A DNA stretch of 64,000 bases from UBA7239 sp964509075 (GCA_964509075.1 CAZDWC010000005.1:245583-309582); one strand, 5' to 3'. Positions 17,591 through 27,287 are shown, counted from the first letter of the stretch. Notes: a model not told the origin generated them from the sequence alone. Program-made: numbers and translations.

Positions 17591-19123
17591 ATGCAATTCT
17601 GGATGCCATGCATTCTGAGTGGGTTTAGTGGTTTCATGCTGTGCGCAAGCGTACAGCATATTATGGCTACATTTCTTCATAAGCCACTGGAAAAATCCCA
17701 TGCCATATTTTCGCTTTGGGCTCTGATGGTTTTTTTTCTGTCTTCCAGTATCTGTTTTTTGTATAACGAAAGCGCTGAAAAATATTTCACGATTCTTATA
17801 AAATCCCAAGCGTGCCTTTCGGTTCTGACGACGGCAATGCTTCTGGTTTTCTCGGTGCATTATTGCGGGATCAGGTATTCTGTCTTTATTAAGGCTTTGA
17901 TTCTCGGGCATGTGATTCTTTTGCTGATAACATTTGTATTTCCGTATGGGGGGTTCTTGCTGTCAAGCACGGGAGTATATCGGCCTGATGATGGCTTGAT
18001 GGCTGGAAAACTTACTGCTCAGGATGGTGTTCTTGGATGGCCTCTCGTGCTTTTTTCCATTTTGCTTCTTTTTGATTTTGCTGTTGCATTTTACGGCGCA
18101 TACTCGAAAATTCATGGCGACTCCAATAAGAGGCAGGTATTTTTTTACACTGCGGCACTCGCTTTTTACTTTTTGAGCGTAGTTGTGGATGCAATAATTA
18201 GCTCAACGTTGGGTGCGTACACGCATATCTCACTGCTCGGCGTGGGTTCAATGGTTTTTTTTATGGGGAGCCTGCTTTCTACAACGGAGAGAGAGAATCT
18301 ATATGAGGCTGTTAATTCCTCGCTTGAGGATAAGGTAGGAATCAGGACTCGTGAGATTGAAGGTGCGCTGGCTGCACTATCTGAGGAGATGCGCCAGAAA
18401 GAAATTCTTCAGTCGCAGCTGATCCAGGCAAAAAAAATGGAGAGCATTGGTCAGCTTGCAGGGGGATTTGCGCACGATTTCAACAATGTGCTCACATCCA
18501 TCAGAGGTTATGGTGAGTTGTCACTTGATGAAGTTCCACTTGAAAGTGAGCTGCATCAGTACATTGAGCAAATTATTGATTCTACAGACAGGGCGAGCCA
18601 GCTGACTTCCCAGCTGCTTGGGGTTGCCAGAAAGCAGCGTTCCAATCAGGAATTGCATGATGTAAATACGATAGTGACTGACTGCCTCAAGAAAACTACA
18701 TTGCCGCCAAATTCCTGTGTTCATTTTGCCATGGCTGCGTCAGGTGATCTTCCTTCCATTCTTCTTGATAGGAGTCATTTTCAGCAAATATGGGATCACC
18801 TGATAGCGAATGCGCTGGATGCTATGCCTGATGGCGGACAGATCTCTGTATCTATAGATAAATATGCTGTGGGTGGCGAGGAGGTGATTAAAATTCCGGT
18901 GGGGGTTTATATCCGTATCAGTATATCAGATACGGGATGTGGTATCGATGCTGATGTTCTTGGTCGTATATTTGAACCGTTCTTTACGACCAAGCCATCC
19001 GAGAAGAGCGGGCTCGGGCTTGCAGTTTGTTACGGGCTTATCAAGCAGAATTCCGGATATATATTTGTTTCGAACAATGCAGGTAAGGGCACAAGAGTTG
19101 ATATCTATTTCCGCTGCGAATAA
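17591..19123 (+). CDS. Membrane sensor histidine kinase
   Basis: 510 residues. About seven hydrophobic segments fill residues 1-230, without a large periplasmic loop, so the sensor is probably in the membrane. A coiled coil (235-285) leads to an NtrB-like dimerisation domain, with the phospho-accepting His295 in GGFAHDFNN. The ATPase domain has the N box (HLIANALDAMPDGG), G1 (DTGCGID), the F box (FEPFFTTK) and G2 (GLGLAV). No receiver is attached, so a separate partner is needed; the receiver protein at 15470-16219 is the nearest candidate. It starts 100 nt after rpoS, with GGAGA before the ATG. Confidence 0.92.
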   Translation: MQFWMPCILSGFSGFMLCASVQHIMATFLHKPLEKSHAIFSLWALMVFFLSSSICFLYNESAEKYFTILIKSQACLSVLTTAMLLVFSVHYCGIRYSVFIKALILGHVILLLITFVFPYGGFLLSSTGVYRPDDGLMAGKLTAQDGVLGWPLVLFSILLLFDFAVAFYGAYSKIHGDSNKRQVFFYTAALAFYFLSVVVDAIISSTLGAYTHISLLGVGSMVFFMGSLLSTTERENLYEAVNSSLEDKVGIRTREIEGALAALSEEMRQKEILQSQLIQAKKMESIGQLAGGFAHDFNNVLTSIRGYGELSLDEVPLESELHQYIEQIIDSTDRASQLTSQLLGVARKQRSNQELHDVNTIVTDCLKKTTLPPNSCVHFAMAASGDLPSILLDRSHFQQIWDHLIANALDAMPDGGQISVSIDKYAVGGEEVIKIPVGVYIRISISDTGCGIDADVLGRIFEPFFTTKPSEKSGLGLAVCYGLIKQNSGYIFVSNNAGKGTRVDIYFRCE

Positions 19124-19148
19124 AAAAGTGATAATTAATTTTTATTCG
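19117..19148. terminator. AT-rich inverted repeat between convergent genes
   Basis: CGAATAAAAA and TTTTTATTCG form a 10-bp inverted repeat overlapping the 3' end of the kinase gene and the 3' end of the regulator gene. It could act as a bidirectional terminator, though the stem is AT-rich. Confidence 0.4.
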
Positions 19149-20158
19149 AGAGAAAATAATTTTCTCCGCACTGACTTTTTGAAATCCTGCGGGGTGACCC
19201 CGTTGCTTTTCTTGAAGATTCTTGTGAAGTGTCCTGTGTCCTGATACCCGACTTTTTCCGCGACTTCGCTTATGCAAAGATTGCTGTTTTTTAGTAATTC
19301 TCTCGCCTCGTCTATGCGGAGATCCTGTAAATAGGATAACGGTGATTTGCCGGTAGCAGACAGGAATCTCCTGTTGAAGTTGCGCACGCTCATGCCAAAC
19401 ATTTTAGCCACATCTGCCAGGCGAAATGCCTTGAAAAAATTCTGGTGAAGCCAAAGCTGCATTTGTATGATGTCTTCATCGTGATGGGATTTATTTGTCT
19501 CTTCGCGATATGTGACAATTTCAAAAGAGTTTCTTGCTTCGTGGGAAAAATGCCGCTCGACATGAGCCGCTGTATTTCCTCCATAAAAATGATTGATAAA
19601 GTGCACTGTTAGATCGGCCAAGGCATTGATTGAGGCGGCACAGTAAAGATTTCCTGCGCGAGTGATCAGGTGCTGACGCTTCAGATCCACATTGGGGTAT
19701 AGCTGTGAAAACCTGTCCAGATAAAACCAGTGGGTGCTAGCGGGGCGCTCATCCAGTAATCCCTGCTGTGCAAGAAAACATACACCTGTGCCTGCCGCAC
19801 CAATAATGGCGCCATTTGTATGCTGTCTCTGTAGCCAAGGCATGATCGGCTGGTTTTTTTCAAGGGCCAGCCGGGGGTTGCGCCAGAGCGCGGGAAGATA
19901 GATCAGGTCATAGAGCGTGCTGTCGTCCAGTGACGATGTGTGCAGGATCATCCCGCAGGATGTTTTCAGTGGTCCGCCATTGGCAGAAAGATAATCAACC
20001 TGCATCCCCGAAGAATTGCGCCTGCTGCGGCTGCTGTCCTCAGCCGCCTGAAGCATCTCGCGTGGCAGGGTAAGGCTGCTCAGTAGCATCTGATCGCATG
20101 TAATAAATGCAACGCGTAACGACATATGATTGGCTGAAATGACATTGATGATGGCCAT
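19142..20158 (-). CDS. GlxA/FtrA-type AraC-family regulator
   Basis: Two-domain transcription factor. The N-terminal DJ-1/PfpI-like domain (about residues 12-190) contains the nucleophile-elbow-like AAGTGVCFLAQ; a C-terminal AraC helix-turn-helix pair follows, with FRLADVAKMFGMSVRNFNRRF and ISEVAEKVGYQDTGHFTRIFKK. The start is uncertain: ATG 20158 has an AAGGG upstream, ATG 20125 would begin at the conserved fold (MSLRVAFITCD), and ATG 20173 is the longest. It is divergent from fabY with fewer than 70 nt between them, so it may control fabY, although GlxA-type regulators often act on unrelated metabolite genes. Confidence 0.9.
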   Translation of the reverse strand: MAIINVISANHMSLRVAFITCDQMLLSSLTLPREMLQAAEDSSRSRRNSSGMQVDYLSANGGPLKTSCGMILHTSSLDDSTLYDLIYLPALWRNPRLALEKNQPIMPWLQRQHTNGAIIGAAGTGVCFLAQQGLLDERPASTHWFYLDRFSQLYPNVDLKRQHLITRAGNLYCAASINALADLTVHFINHFYGGNTAAHVERHFSHEARNSFEIVTYREETNKSHHDEDIIQMQLWLHQNFFKAFRLADVAKMFGMSVRNFNRRFLSATGKSPLSYLQDLRIDEARELLKNSNLCISEVAEKVGYQDTGHFTRIFKKSNGVTPQDFKKSVRRKLFSLE

Positions 20159-20226
20159 TTTGGCCCTTATCATGAGCGCCTACAAGTTTAGACTGTGCCA
20201 ACCTGACAGTTTGCGGCCTAATCATT

Positions 20227-22128
20227 ATGTCTTTATTACCGGTTATCGTCGGTTTCGGTGGTATCAATGCTGCCGGACGTGCCTCTTTTCATCATGCCTA
20301 TCGTCGCATGGTTCTGGATAACCTGCCTGAAGCGTCAAGACAAGATACGCTGGCTGGCTTGGCAACCCTGATGAATCTGGCCCACTTCAACGATGGCAAA
20401 TTCATTGATCAGAGTGGCTCGCAATATGCGGCAGAGGACCTTGCCAGCAGTTTTGCCGAAACCATTCAGGCGGGTACGCTCATTCGCCGCATCGAGCCAG
20501 GCTTTTTTCCTGTGGATGCAGCGCCATGGCAAAAAAGCATGAGTTTTTCGGGGCTGGATGCCCCGGTCACATTCACGACGCAGGATCGCCATCTGCCTGA
20601 GCCCGTTCCTGCCAATTGGAAAATCACGGCACTGGATGGCAGACAAGTAAAAGTGGAAATCACCGGCAGCAGTGAAGTGCTGGTTCCCAGCCAGCGCGTT
20701 TTTCCCGTACAGGCTGCCGGTATGCTGCCCAGCGGTTTTGACCCTGGCGCTTTGTACAATTCCAGAAATCACCCGCGTGGCCTGCAGATGACGGTATTTG
20801 CTGCATCAGATGCCGTGCATAGCATGGGCATCAGTTGGCAAGAGGTGATGAATAAAGTAGGTCCGGATCAGGTGGCTGTATACGCTGGCAGTGCAATGAG
20901 CCAGCTGGATTACAACGGATCTGGCGGGATGCTGCAGGCTCGCCTGTCAGGAAAGCGTGTGACATCCAAGCAATGTGCTCTCGGGTTTTGCGAGATGCCT
21001 GCAGATTTTGTTAACGCCTATATTCTCGGCTCGGTCGGCTCTACTGGTACCAGTGCCGGTGCCTGTGCCACGTTTCTCTACAATCTGCGCATGGCAGCTG
21101 ATGACATCAAAAGCGGGCGCCGTCGTGTTGTGCTGGTTGGTACCAGTGAAGCGCCGATTACCGCTGAAATCGCTGATGGCTATGCTGCAATGGGGGCGCT
21201 GGCCACTGATGATGAGCTGAAAAAGATAGACGGCACTGAAACGGCAGATCATCGTCGCGCCAGCCGTCCTTTTGGCGAGAACTGCGGATTTACATTGGCT
21301 GAATCCTCGCAGTTCATAATGCTCATGGATGATGCGCTGGCACTGGAAATGGGGGCCACAATTTACGGCGCCATCGGTAATGTTTTTGTCAACGCCGATG
21401 GTCACAAGAAATCGATTTCCGCGCCAGGCGCCGGTAATTACATCACGATGGCCAAGGCGTTGGCATCTGCGCGCGCGCTGTTGGGGGATGACGCTGTAGC
21501 ACGCCGCAGTTTTGTACAAGCCCATGGTTCCAGCACGCCGCAAAATCGCGTAACAGAATCCCATATCCTGAACGAAGCAGCCAAAGCGTTCGGCATGGAA
21601 AAATGGGCTGTTGCTGCAATGAAAGGTTATGTGGGCCATTCGATCGGTAGCGCAGCTGGCGACCAGATTACGGCATCGCTTGGTGTTTGGCAGTATGGTT
21701 TCATTCCTGGTATCAAGACCATCGATAAACCGGCCGATGATGTCCATCGTTCAAATCTTCATATCGACAACCGTGATCTGGAAGTGGGTCGTGAAGCGAT
21801 GGATCTTGCCGTTATCAATGCCAAAGGATTTGGTGGCAACAATGCAACAGCAACCATTTTGGCTCCGCATGTTGTTGCGCAAATGCTGCGGAAAAAACAC
21901 GGCGCCCAGACGTTGGTCGGCTGGAGTGGACGCAATGAGAAAGTGGCTGAGCAGGCAGAGAAATACGACCGGGATGCCATACGCGGTGTGGCAAAACCCA
22001 TCTACCTTTTTGATCACAATGTGATTGACTGCGAAAATATTGCAATCAGTAAAGATAAAGTTGTGATTCCCGGTTTTGCTGATGCGATCAATTTGCCAGA
22101 TAAGGCTGACTATCCGGACATGGTGTAA
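20227..22128 (+). CDS. fabY: Beta-ketoacyl-ACP synthase FabY
   Basis: In Pseudomonas FabY starts fatty-acid synthesis by condensing acetyl-CoA with malonyl-ACP, a job done by FabH elsewhere. At 633 residues this protein matches FabY length and is longer than FabB/FabF. The N-terminus MSLLPVIVGFGGINAAGR is typical. The thiolase-fold triad is Cys280 (TSAGACATF), a His in QAHGSSTPQNR and a His in YVGHSIGSAAG; the C-terminal NAKGFGGNNA loop is also present. It lies divergent from a GlxA-type regulator and not near other fab genes. That FabH is replaced is inferred from the missing fabH-fabD-fabG upstream of acpP. Confidence 0.9.
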   Translation: MSLLPVIVGFGGINAAGRASFHHAYRRMVLDNLPEASRQDTLAGLATLMNLAHFNDGKFIDQSGSQYAAEDLASSFAETIQAGTLIRRIEPGFFPVDAAPWQKSMSFSGLDAPVTFTTQDRHLPEPVPANWKITALDGRQVKVEITGSSEVLVPSQRVFPVQAAGMLPSGFDPGALYNSRNHPRGLQMTVFAASDAVHSMGISWQEVMNKVGPDQVAVYAGSAMSQLDYNGSGGMLQARLSGKRVTSKQCALGFCEMPADFVNAYILGSVGSTGTSAGACATFLYNLRMAADDIKSGRRRVVLVGTSEAPITAEIADGYAAMGALATDDELKKIDGTETADHRRASRPFGENCGFTLAESSQFIMLMDDALALEMGATIYGAIGNVFVNADGHKKSISAPGAGNYITMAKALASARALLGDDAVARRSFVQAHGSSTPQNRVTESHILNEAAKAFGMEKWAVAAMKGYVGHSIGSAAGDQITASLGVWQYGFIPGIKTIDKPADDVHRSNLHIDNRDLEVGREAMDLAVINAKGFGGNNATATILAPHVVAQMLRKKHGAQTLVGWSGRNEKVAEQAEKYDRDAIRGVAKPIYLFDHNVIDCENIAISKDKVVIPGFADAINLPDKADYPDMV

Positions 22129-22133
22129 AAAGG

Positions 22134-22739
22134 CTAATTTGCCTTGGGTGTAGGTTTACGCAGACCGAAATAGAGCAGAGTTGCCGCGACGGCTCCCAAG
22201 GTATCGGCAAGCATGTCTTTTTGTGCATCCCAGATGTCTCCCTGACTGCCAAGGTAGGCAATGCCGGCTTCAGGGTTTGCCGTGGCGGCGTATATCCACT
22301 CAATGATCTCATAAAATGCCGCGATACTGGCAATGACAAAAACAGGATAGGTAAACAACAGGAAACGGTTGGCTACCATCTTCCGCAAGTGTAGCCACTC
22401 CGCCATGGCGAAGGCATAGAAGCCCACTGAAAAATGCGCCACGCGATCATAGTGATTGCGCTCGAACCCGAATGCGTCACTTACCCAGCTAAAGGGAACC
22501 AGTGCGAAAGTGTAGTGCCCGCCAATAGTATGTAGGTATATCAATACAAACATCAGCACATAGGCGGTGGCGGAAAAAAACACCTTCTGCATGCGCAGTG
22601 CTAGTAATCCACCAACCAGAATCCAGACAGTCAGGTTTTCGGCAAACCAGGTGGGGCGGTCCACAGGATTTACTGCAAGAGCAATAAACAAGATGCAGTA
22701 AACAGAGGTGAGTAGATTGAATGTCCTGTTGGTAAGCAT
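22134..22739 (-). CDS. YjdF-like (DUF2238) membrane protein
   Basis: About 201 residues with six hydrophobic segments. Family marks include NPVDRPTWFAEN near the start, a GGHYTF motif and a conserved HYDRVAHFSVGF segment with several membrane-embedded His, Arg and Asp residues, and the IWDAQKDMLADTLGA stretch near the end. Its function is unknown. ATG 22739 lies just after the stop of the esterase gene; ATG 22772 has GGAGG 10 nt upstream and would overlap that gene by about 28 nt. The pair is probably one transcript. It converges with fabY, 5 nt away. Confidence 0.85.
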   Translation of the reverse strand: MLTNRTFNLLTSVYCILFIALAVNPVDRPTWFAENLTVWILVGGLLALRMQKVFFSATAYVLMFVLIYLHTIGGHYTFALVPFSWVSDAFGFERNHYDRVAHFSVGFYAFAMAEWLHLRKMVANRFLLFTYPVFVIASIAAFYEIIEWIYAATANPEAGIAYLGSQGDIWDAQKDMLADTLGAVAATLLYFGLRKPTPKAN

Positions 22740-22744
22740 GAGAG

Positions 22745-23641
22745 TCAGTACCCCATCTTCTGATGTAGCCATTTGCCGATTGCCTCCAGTGCATCGCGTC
22801 CTTCCTGCAGTCGTGAAAAAAAGCAGTGCCAGACGTGAATCATTTCTGGCCATTCCTGCAATGTCACATCGACACCACATTGTTGTGCCTTCGCTGCGAA
22901 ACGGCGTGAATCATCGAGCAGTGTTTCAGCAGTTCCCACCTGTAACAGCATGGGAGGCAGCCCTGTTAATGAATCAGCATACAGTGGGGAAACCAACGGA
23001 TTTTTCAGGTTGTCTTTTCCTGCGTATGCGGTGGCCATCATTAATAAGCCGCCACGATTGCCGGATGGATCCAGTGGCTTGTTGATGTCAAATGTGTTGC
23101 CTTCGCAGGCGAAATCCAACCAGGGTGAAAGCCCGATCAATGCTGCGGGTTGTGGCAAACCTGTGTCGCGAATTCTTAAAGCGAGCGCAAAAGCAAGGCT
23201 GGCGCCGCCCGAGTCGCCGGAAACGACAATGTTCTTGCTGTCAATTTTCTCGAGCAAAAACCGGTATACGGACAGTGTATCGTCCAGTGCGCAGGGAAAT
23301 TTGTTTTCAGGTGCTAAGCGAAAATTGAATGTGAGTGTGCGCCCGCGCGTCACGCGTGCAAGCTGTGCTGCCAGCGGGCGATGGGAGAGGGTGGATCCGA
23401 CATTATTGCCGCCACCATGACAGTGCATGACGACCGTATCGCTGGGAGAGATGTTTTCCTGATACACCCATTCTGCATGGATGCCATTGGCATTGATGCC
23501 GTCGAAGCGAGTGCCGGGCGGATACTCCGCGTTTTCCCAACCGCTGTCCATAAAAATACGGTTGCCTTCCAGGCCGCGCTTTTCCTTTTTCATGGCGCGA
23601 AGTTCATTGCGGATTTTTTGTAGTTCAGCTTGTGTATTCAT
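22745..23641 (-). CDS. HSL-family alpha/beta hydrolase (esterase)
   Basis: Carboxyl-ester hydrolase of the hormone-sensitive-lipase family, 298 residues from ATG 23641; the open frame runs further up but has no support there. It has the oxyanion HGGG motif (MHCHGGGNN), the nucleophile Ser in GDSGGASLA, a catalytic Asp before LLDDSRRFA and a His in MIHVWHCF. No signal peptide is seen, so it is cytoplasmic. It sits after trmA on the same strand, separated by about 10 nt. The substrate is unknown; short or medium acyl esters are typical of the family. Confidence 0.9.
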   Translation of the reverse strand: MNTQAELQKIRNELRAMKKEKRGLEGNRIFMDSGWENAEYPPGTRFDGINANGIHAEWVYQENISPSDTVVMHCHGGGNNVGSTLSHRPLAAQLARVTRGRTLTFNFRLAPENKFPCALDDTLSVYRFLLEKIDSKNIVVSGDSGGASLAFALALRIRDTGLPQPAALIGLSPWLDFACEGNTFDINKPLDPSGNRGGLLMMATAYAGKDNLKNPLVSPLYADSLTGLPPMLLQVGTAETLLDDSRRFAAKAQQCGVDVTLQEWPEMIHVWHCFFSRLQEGRDALEAIGKWLHQKMGY

Positions 23642-23651
23642 CTTGTGCTCG

Positions 23652-24737
23652 TTAGCTGACTTTCTGCAGGAACACACCGGCTTCCATGTGATGCGTGTAA
23701 GGAAACTGATCGAACAGGGCGGCTTTGCTAATACGGTGTGTCTGGCATAGCGCAGCAAGATTATTGGCTAGTGTTTCGGGGTTGCAGGAAATGTACACAA
23801 TGTTGTCAAAGCGCTTGATCAAGTCTACAGTGCCGTCATCGAGTCCTGCTCGCGGCGGATCTACCAGTACAGTTGAGAAGTTGTAATCTGCAAGGTTGAT
23901 ATGAGCAAGGCGGCGGAAAGGGCGTTCACCATTCAGTGCCTGGGTAAATTCTTCACTCGACAGTCGTGCCAATGCAATGTTGTCGCAATGATTGGTCATG
24001 ACATTGTGCTGCAGGGCTTGTACAGATGTTTTCGAAACTTCGGTTGCCAGCACCTTGTTGAACTGCCGCGATAGCGGCAGCGTGAAGTTGCCATTCCCGC
24101 AATATAATTCCAGTAAATCACCTCCCAGTTTACAGGTGCAAGATGCAGCCCAGTTCAGCATGTGCTGGTTTACTGCAGCATTGGGCTGGCTGAATGCTGA
24201 TTCTGGTTGGCGCTGGAGAAATGTCTCGCCATTTACCATGAAATGTTCTGTCACATAATCCTGTGCCAGTACCACTTTCTGTCCGCGACTGCGACCAATG
24301 ATGGAACACTGCAGCTGGTTTTGCAGCTGACTGGCCTGCTGCTCCCATAGAGTGTCTAGTTTCTTGTGATAGATAAGGCTGATAACAGTATCGCCAGTTG
24401 TTGTGGAAAGAAATTCCACCTGAAACAACTTCCGCCGCAAGATTGTCACTGATTTTATACCCGCCAGCAGCTGCGGCATGAGCTCATTGATTCGTTTGCA
24501 GGCAACGGGAAACTCATTGACACGAATCAATGAGCCGTCAGCGGCTGTCATTCCGTAAAAACAGTCGTCATCTTCATGCCAGAACTTGAACTCTGCCCGC
24601 ATGCGGTAATTTGCAGTCGGCGATGCAAAAACGTCAATGGCTGGCGCGCTAAAAGGGGATAGAAGCCTTTGCAGGCGATCTGTTTTTTCCGCGAGTTGAA
24701 CCGAGTAGTTGGCGCTGTCTATCAGGTGTTTGTTCAT
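23652..24737 (-). CDS. trmA: tRNA (uracil-5-)-methyltransferase
   Basis: Forms ribothymidine at position 54 of tRNA using SAM. 361 residues, nearly the E. coli length. SAM-binding motifs are DLLELYCGNGNFTLPL and the DPPRAG loop; the catalytic cysteine is in ISCNPETLANNL near residue 320. There are no N-terminal iron-sulfur cysteines or TRAM domain, which separates TrmA from RlmC and RlmD. The upstream nuclease gene ends 6 nt before its start. Confidence 0.94.
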   Translation of the reverse strand: MNKHLIDSANYSVQLAEKTDRLQRLLSPFSAPAIDVFASPTANYRMRAEFKFWHEDDDCFYGMTAADGSLIRVNEFPVACKRINELMPQLLAGIKSVTILRRKLFQVEFLSTTTGDTVISLIYHKKLDTLWEQQASQLQNQLQCSIIGRSRGQKVVLAQDYVTEHFMVNGETFLQRQPESAFSQPNAAVNQHMLNWAASCTCKLGGDLLELYCGNGNFTLPLSRQFNKVLATEVSKTSVQALQHNVMTNHCDNIALARLSSEEFTQALNGERPFRRLAHINLADYNFSTVLVDPPRAGLDDGTVDLIKRFDNIVYISCNPETLANNLAALCQTHRISKAALFDQFPYTHHMEAGVFLQKVS

Positions 24738-24743
24738 GGGTAA

Positions 24744-26201
24744 TCAAATAGTCACGCTCAGGCCGGTTTCGGCAATGTCGGCAGGGATGCCAAGACTGGC
24801 CAGTTCTTCCTGCAGGGCGGTCAGCGCCACATCCTCTCCATGGACGAGATAGAACGCTGGCTTGTTGCTGAATTGTTGTGCCCATTCCAGTAACTGATGC
24901 TGGTCGGCATGCGCGGAAAATCCGCCCAGCGTGTGAATCTGTGCCTTTACGGCAATGGTCTGGCCTTGCAGTTTCACTGTGCGAGGTCGGTGAATCAGAA
25001 TACGTCCCAGAGTTCCTTTGGCCTGGTAGCCTGTAAATACGACGTGAGTATTGCTGTGCCACAGGCGGTGTTTGAAATGGTGGCGTATACGCCCACCCGT
25101 GCACATGCCGCTGCCTGCAATGATAATGGCGCCACTTTTCACGCGATTGATTGCCATCGAATCTTCCACGGATTCGGTAATCGAGAGACAAGGAAGAAAA
25201 TCGGTAAGGCTTTTGCTCTTGTATTTTTTCAGCAAGGCGATGTCATCCTGATCCAGTCGACTTAAACTGTGCGAATACACATCGGTTACTGCACTACCCA
25301 TGGGGCTGTCGAGAAATACCACCCAATTCTGCAGTTTTCCCTGATGGTAGAGTTTGCCAAGCTGGAAAATCAGTTCCTGTGTGCGTCCGACTGCAAAGGC
25401 AGGGATTAGTATGTTGCCGTGTTCTGCCTGCACTTGCTGGAGAATTTCTTCAAACTCAACCATGGTATCTGCGAAGCTGCGGTGATTGCGGTCACCATAG
25501 GTGCTTTCCATCAAAACCAGATCCGCCTTATCAAGCACTTCAGGATCGTTCATCAATGACGTGTTGTCATTTCCAAGATCTCCGGAAAATACCAGCGTCT
25601 TGGTCTTGCCGCCATGATTGATACGCAATTCGACGATGGATGATCCGAGGATATGCCCGGCATCATGCAGCGACAGCGTGATGCCATCTGCAATGTTATG
25701 GTGCTGGCAGTAGTCACAAGGTTTGCACTGCGCAATGACACTTTCAACATCTTCCAGTTCGTACAGCGGTTCCAGCGGTTTGCGACCGGCGCGTTCTCGG
25801 CGAATGTTTTCATACTCCAGGTCCTTGCTGTAAAGATGAAAGGAGTCCAGTAGCAGGATTTTCAGCAGCTTGCTGGTGCCGATGGTGCAATGAATGGGGC
25901 CGCGAAAACCCTGGTTGACAAGGCGTGGCAACATGCCGGAGTGATCCAGGTGTGCGTGAGACAGAATGACCGCATCAATGGTGGATGGATCCAGACGAAA
26001 GGAAAAATCATGTCCGACATCCTGTTTATTGCCGTCGCCACCTTGTTGCATGCCGCAGTCGAGCAGAATGCGAACACCATTGGCTTCCAATAGATGGCAG
26101 GAGCCTGTTACTTCGCGCGCGGCCCCCAGAAAGGTAATCTGCGGATTTTCAACTGGCAGCGTGCTTGATGATTCGTGTGTTGCGGAAATTCGCTTTTTCA
26201 C
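24744..26201 (-). CDS. Beta-CASP metallo-beta-lactamase-fold nuclease
   Basis: 485 residues. The metallo-beta-lactamase core has the zinc motif HAHLDH at residues 82-87, preceded by FLGAAREVTGSCH; a beta-CASP insert follows, then the C-terminal RNA-specificity (RMMBL) region with GGFSAHADQHQLL. This is the CPSF-73-like layout found in bacterial proteins related to RNase J and YsgC-type nucleases. A four-cysteine-like patch (CKPCDYCQHH) in the core is unusual and might bind metal. It is probably an RNA-processing hydrolase; the target is unknown. Confidence 0.88.
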   Translation of the reverse strand: MKKRISATHESSSTLPVENPQITFLGAAREVTGSCHLLEANGVRILLDCGMQQGGDGNKQDVGHDFSFRLDPSTIDAVILSHAHLDHSGMLPRLVNQGFRGPIHCTIGTSKLLKILLLDSFHLYSKDLEYENIRRERAGRKPLEPLYELEDVESVIAQCKPCDYCQHHNIADGITLSLHDAGHILGSSIVELRINHGGKTKTLVFSGDLGNDNTSLMNDPEVLDKADLVLMESTYGDRNHRSFADTMVEFEEILQQVQAEHGNILIPAFAVGRTQELIFQLGKLYHQGKLQNWVVFLDSPMGSAVTDVYSHSLSRLDQDDIALLKKYKSKSLTDFLPCLSITESVEDSMAINRVKSGAIIIAGSGMCTGGRIRHHFKHRLWHSNTHVVFTGYQAKGTLGRILIHRPRTVKLQGQTIAVKAQIHTLGGFSAHADQHQLLEWAQQFSNKPAFYLVHGEDVALTALQEELASLGIPADIAETGLSVTI

Positions 26202-26223
26202 ATTGTTGTCCTGTTGTCGTCAC

Positions 26224-27237
26224 TCAAAGCTTGTGTTGCAAATCAACCTTATGCAGTCGCGCTGGATTGCGCGCTGCCCACCATTTTGTGGCGATGGCAT
26301 AGGCTTCACTTTGGTCTTGCACGCGGTTCATGGCGCGCAGTGCCAGAGCGGTTGTGCCGATTACTGCTTCTTCTGCGTACGCGTCAGTGAATTCCTTTCG
26401 CCACAACGCGCGCAGGCGGCTGGGATCAAGTTCTTCTTCTGCAGCTTGAGGTGACTCAAAGCGGCGAGTCCAGTCTTCACGCTGCTTTTCGCTGTTATGT
26501 ATCAGAAACAATTTGCAATCCGCTTCAGGGCGACGCTCGAATTCACCACCATCACCTTTGATTACCAAGGCATTATGTTGCCCAAGCAGGAAAGCTGCTT
26601 GAGAATGATTTTCTGCATAAGCCGGATGAAAAATGCTCTGCAGTGATGTAGGCGCCCCCAACGGATTCAAAAGTCGAACCAGTGTATGCACCGGTGAACG
26701 CAGGCCAAAAGTGTTGCGCAGATCAATCAGATCTTGCAAAGGTTTGCACCAATGGCGCAGATGGAAAAAACACAGTTGATGTTGATCGAGATATTTTGAA
26801 ACATCCTGCCAGTTTTCTGCTGTCGGCAAGCCAAGCTGCTGAAAAACGCTTTCCGTATAAATGCGACCGACCGTGTGGCCATCTGTGCCATGCATGAAAA
26901 CTCGCACGCCATTTTCCGCAAGCAATAAGGCCGCAAGAATGAACCAGGGCAAATGTTTGCGTTTGCCAGCGTAGGAAGACCAATCCAGATCGGCGTGAAT
27001 GCCGGCTGGAACTTGCAGTGAGGTTCGCACCGCCTCCACGAAACCAGCCAGCTCATCTGCGCTTTCTTCTTTCACGCGCAGCAACATCAGAAAGGCGCCA
27101 ATCTGCACAGGTTCGGCTGCGCCATTGATAATCATTGAAAAAGCATCATGTGCTTCTTCACGCGTCAATGATCGCGCACCTTTTTTGCCTTTGCCGAGGG
27201 CGCGGATGTATTGCGCGAATGGATGTTCTGCTGTCAT
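26224..27237 (-). CDS. YbiB-like protein (glycosyltransferase family 3)
   Basis: 337 residues, related in fold to anthranilate phosphoribosyltransferase. The N-terminal helical domain begins HPFAQYIRALGKGKKGARSLT, followed by a family-3 core with DLDWSSYAGKRKHLPWF and HGTDGHTVGRIY. Key TrpD substrate residues are not conserved; E. coli YbiB binds nucleic acid and is SOS-induced, so a DNA-linked role is more likely than tryptophan synthesis. ATG 27237 is chosen because the longer open frame would run through the terminator of the upstream gene. Confidence 0.86.
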   Translation of the reverse strand: MTAEHPFAQYIRALGKGKKGARSLTREEAHDAFSMIINGAAEPVQIGAFLMLLRVKEESADELAGFVEAVRTSLQVPAGIHADLDWSSYAGKRKHLPWFILAALLLAENGVRVFMHGTDGHTVGRIYTESVFQQLGLPTAENWQDVSKYLDQHQLCFFHLRHWCKPLQDLIDLRNTFGLRSPVHTLVRLLNPLGAPTSLQSIFHPAYAENHSQAAFLLGQHNALVIKGDGGEFERRPEADCKLFLIHNSEKQREDWTRRFESPQAAEEELDPSRLRALWRKEFTDAYAEEAVIGTTALALRAMNRVQDQSEAYAIATKWWAARNPARLHKVDLQHKL

Positions 27238-27248
27238 TTTGATACCTG

Positions 27249-27278
27249 AAAAAAACAGGCCGCTGTTGCGGCCTGTTG
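27249..27278 (-). terminator. Terminator after ETF-QO
   Basis: Stem AACAGGCCGC / GCGGCCTGTT with a 4-nt loop and, reading on the minus strand, a T-run behind it. It ends the ETF-QO transcript and lies just before the YbiB-like gene. Confidence 0.8.
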
Positions 27279-27287
27279 TAGAGCGGT

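Noticed and set aside
20947..21747. 266-codon minus-strand frame inside fabY
   Set aside because: Shadow of fabY; its translation is low-complexity and rich in Cys and His with no recognisable motif.
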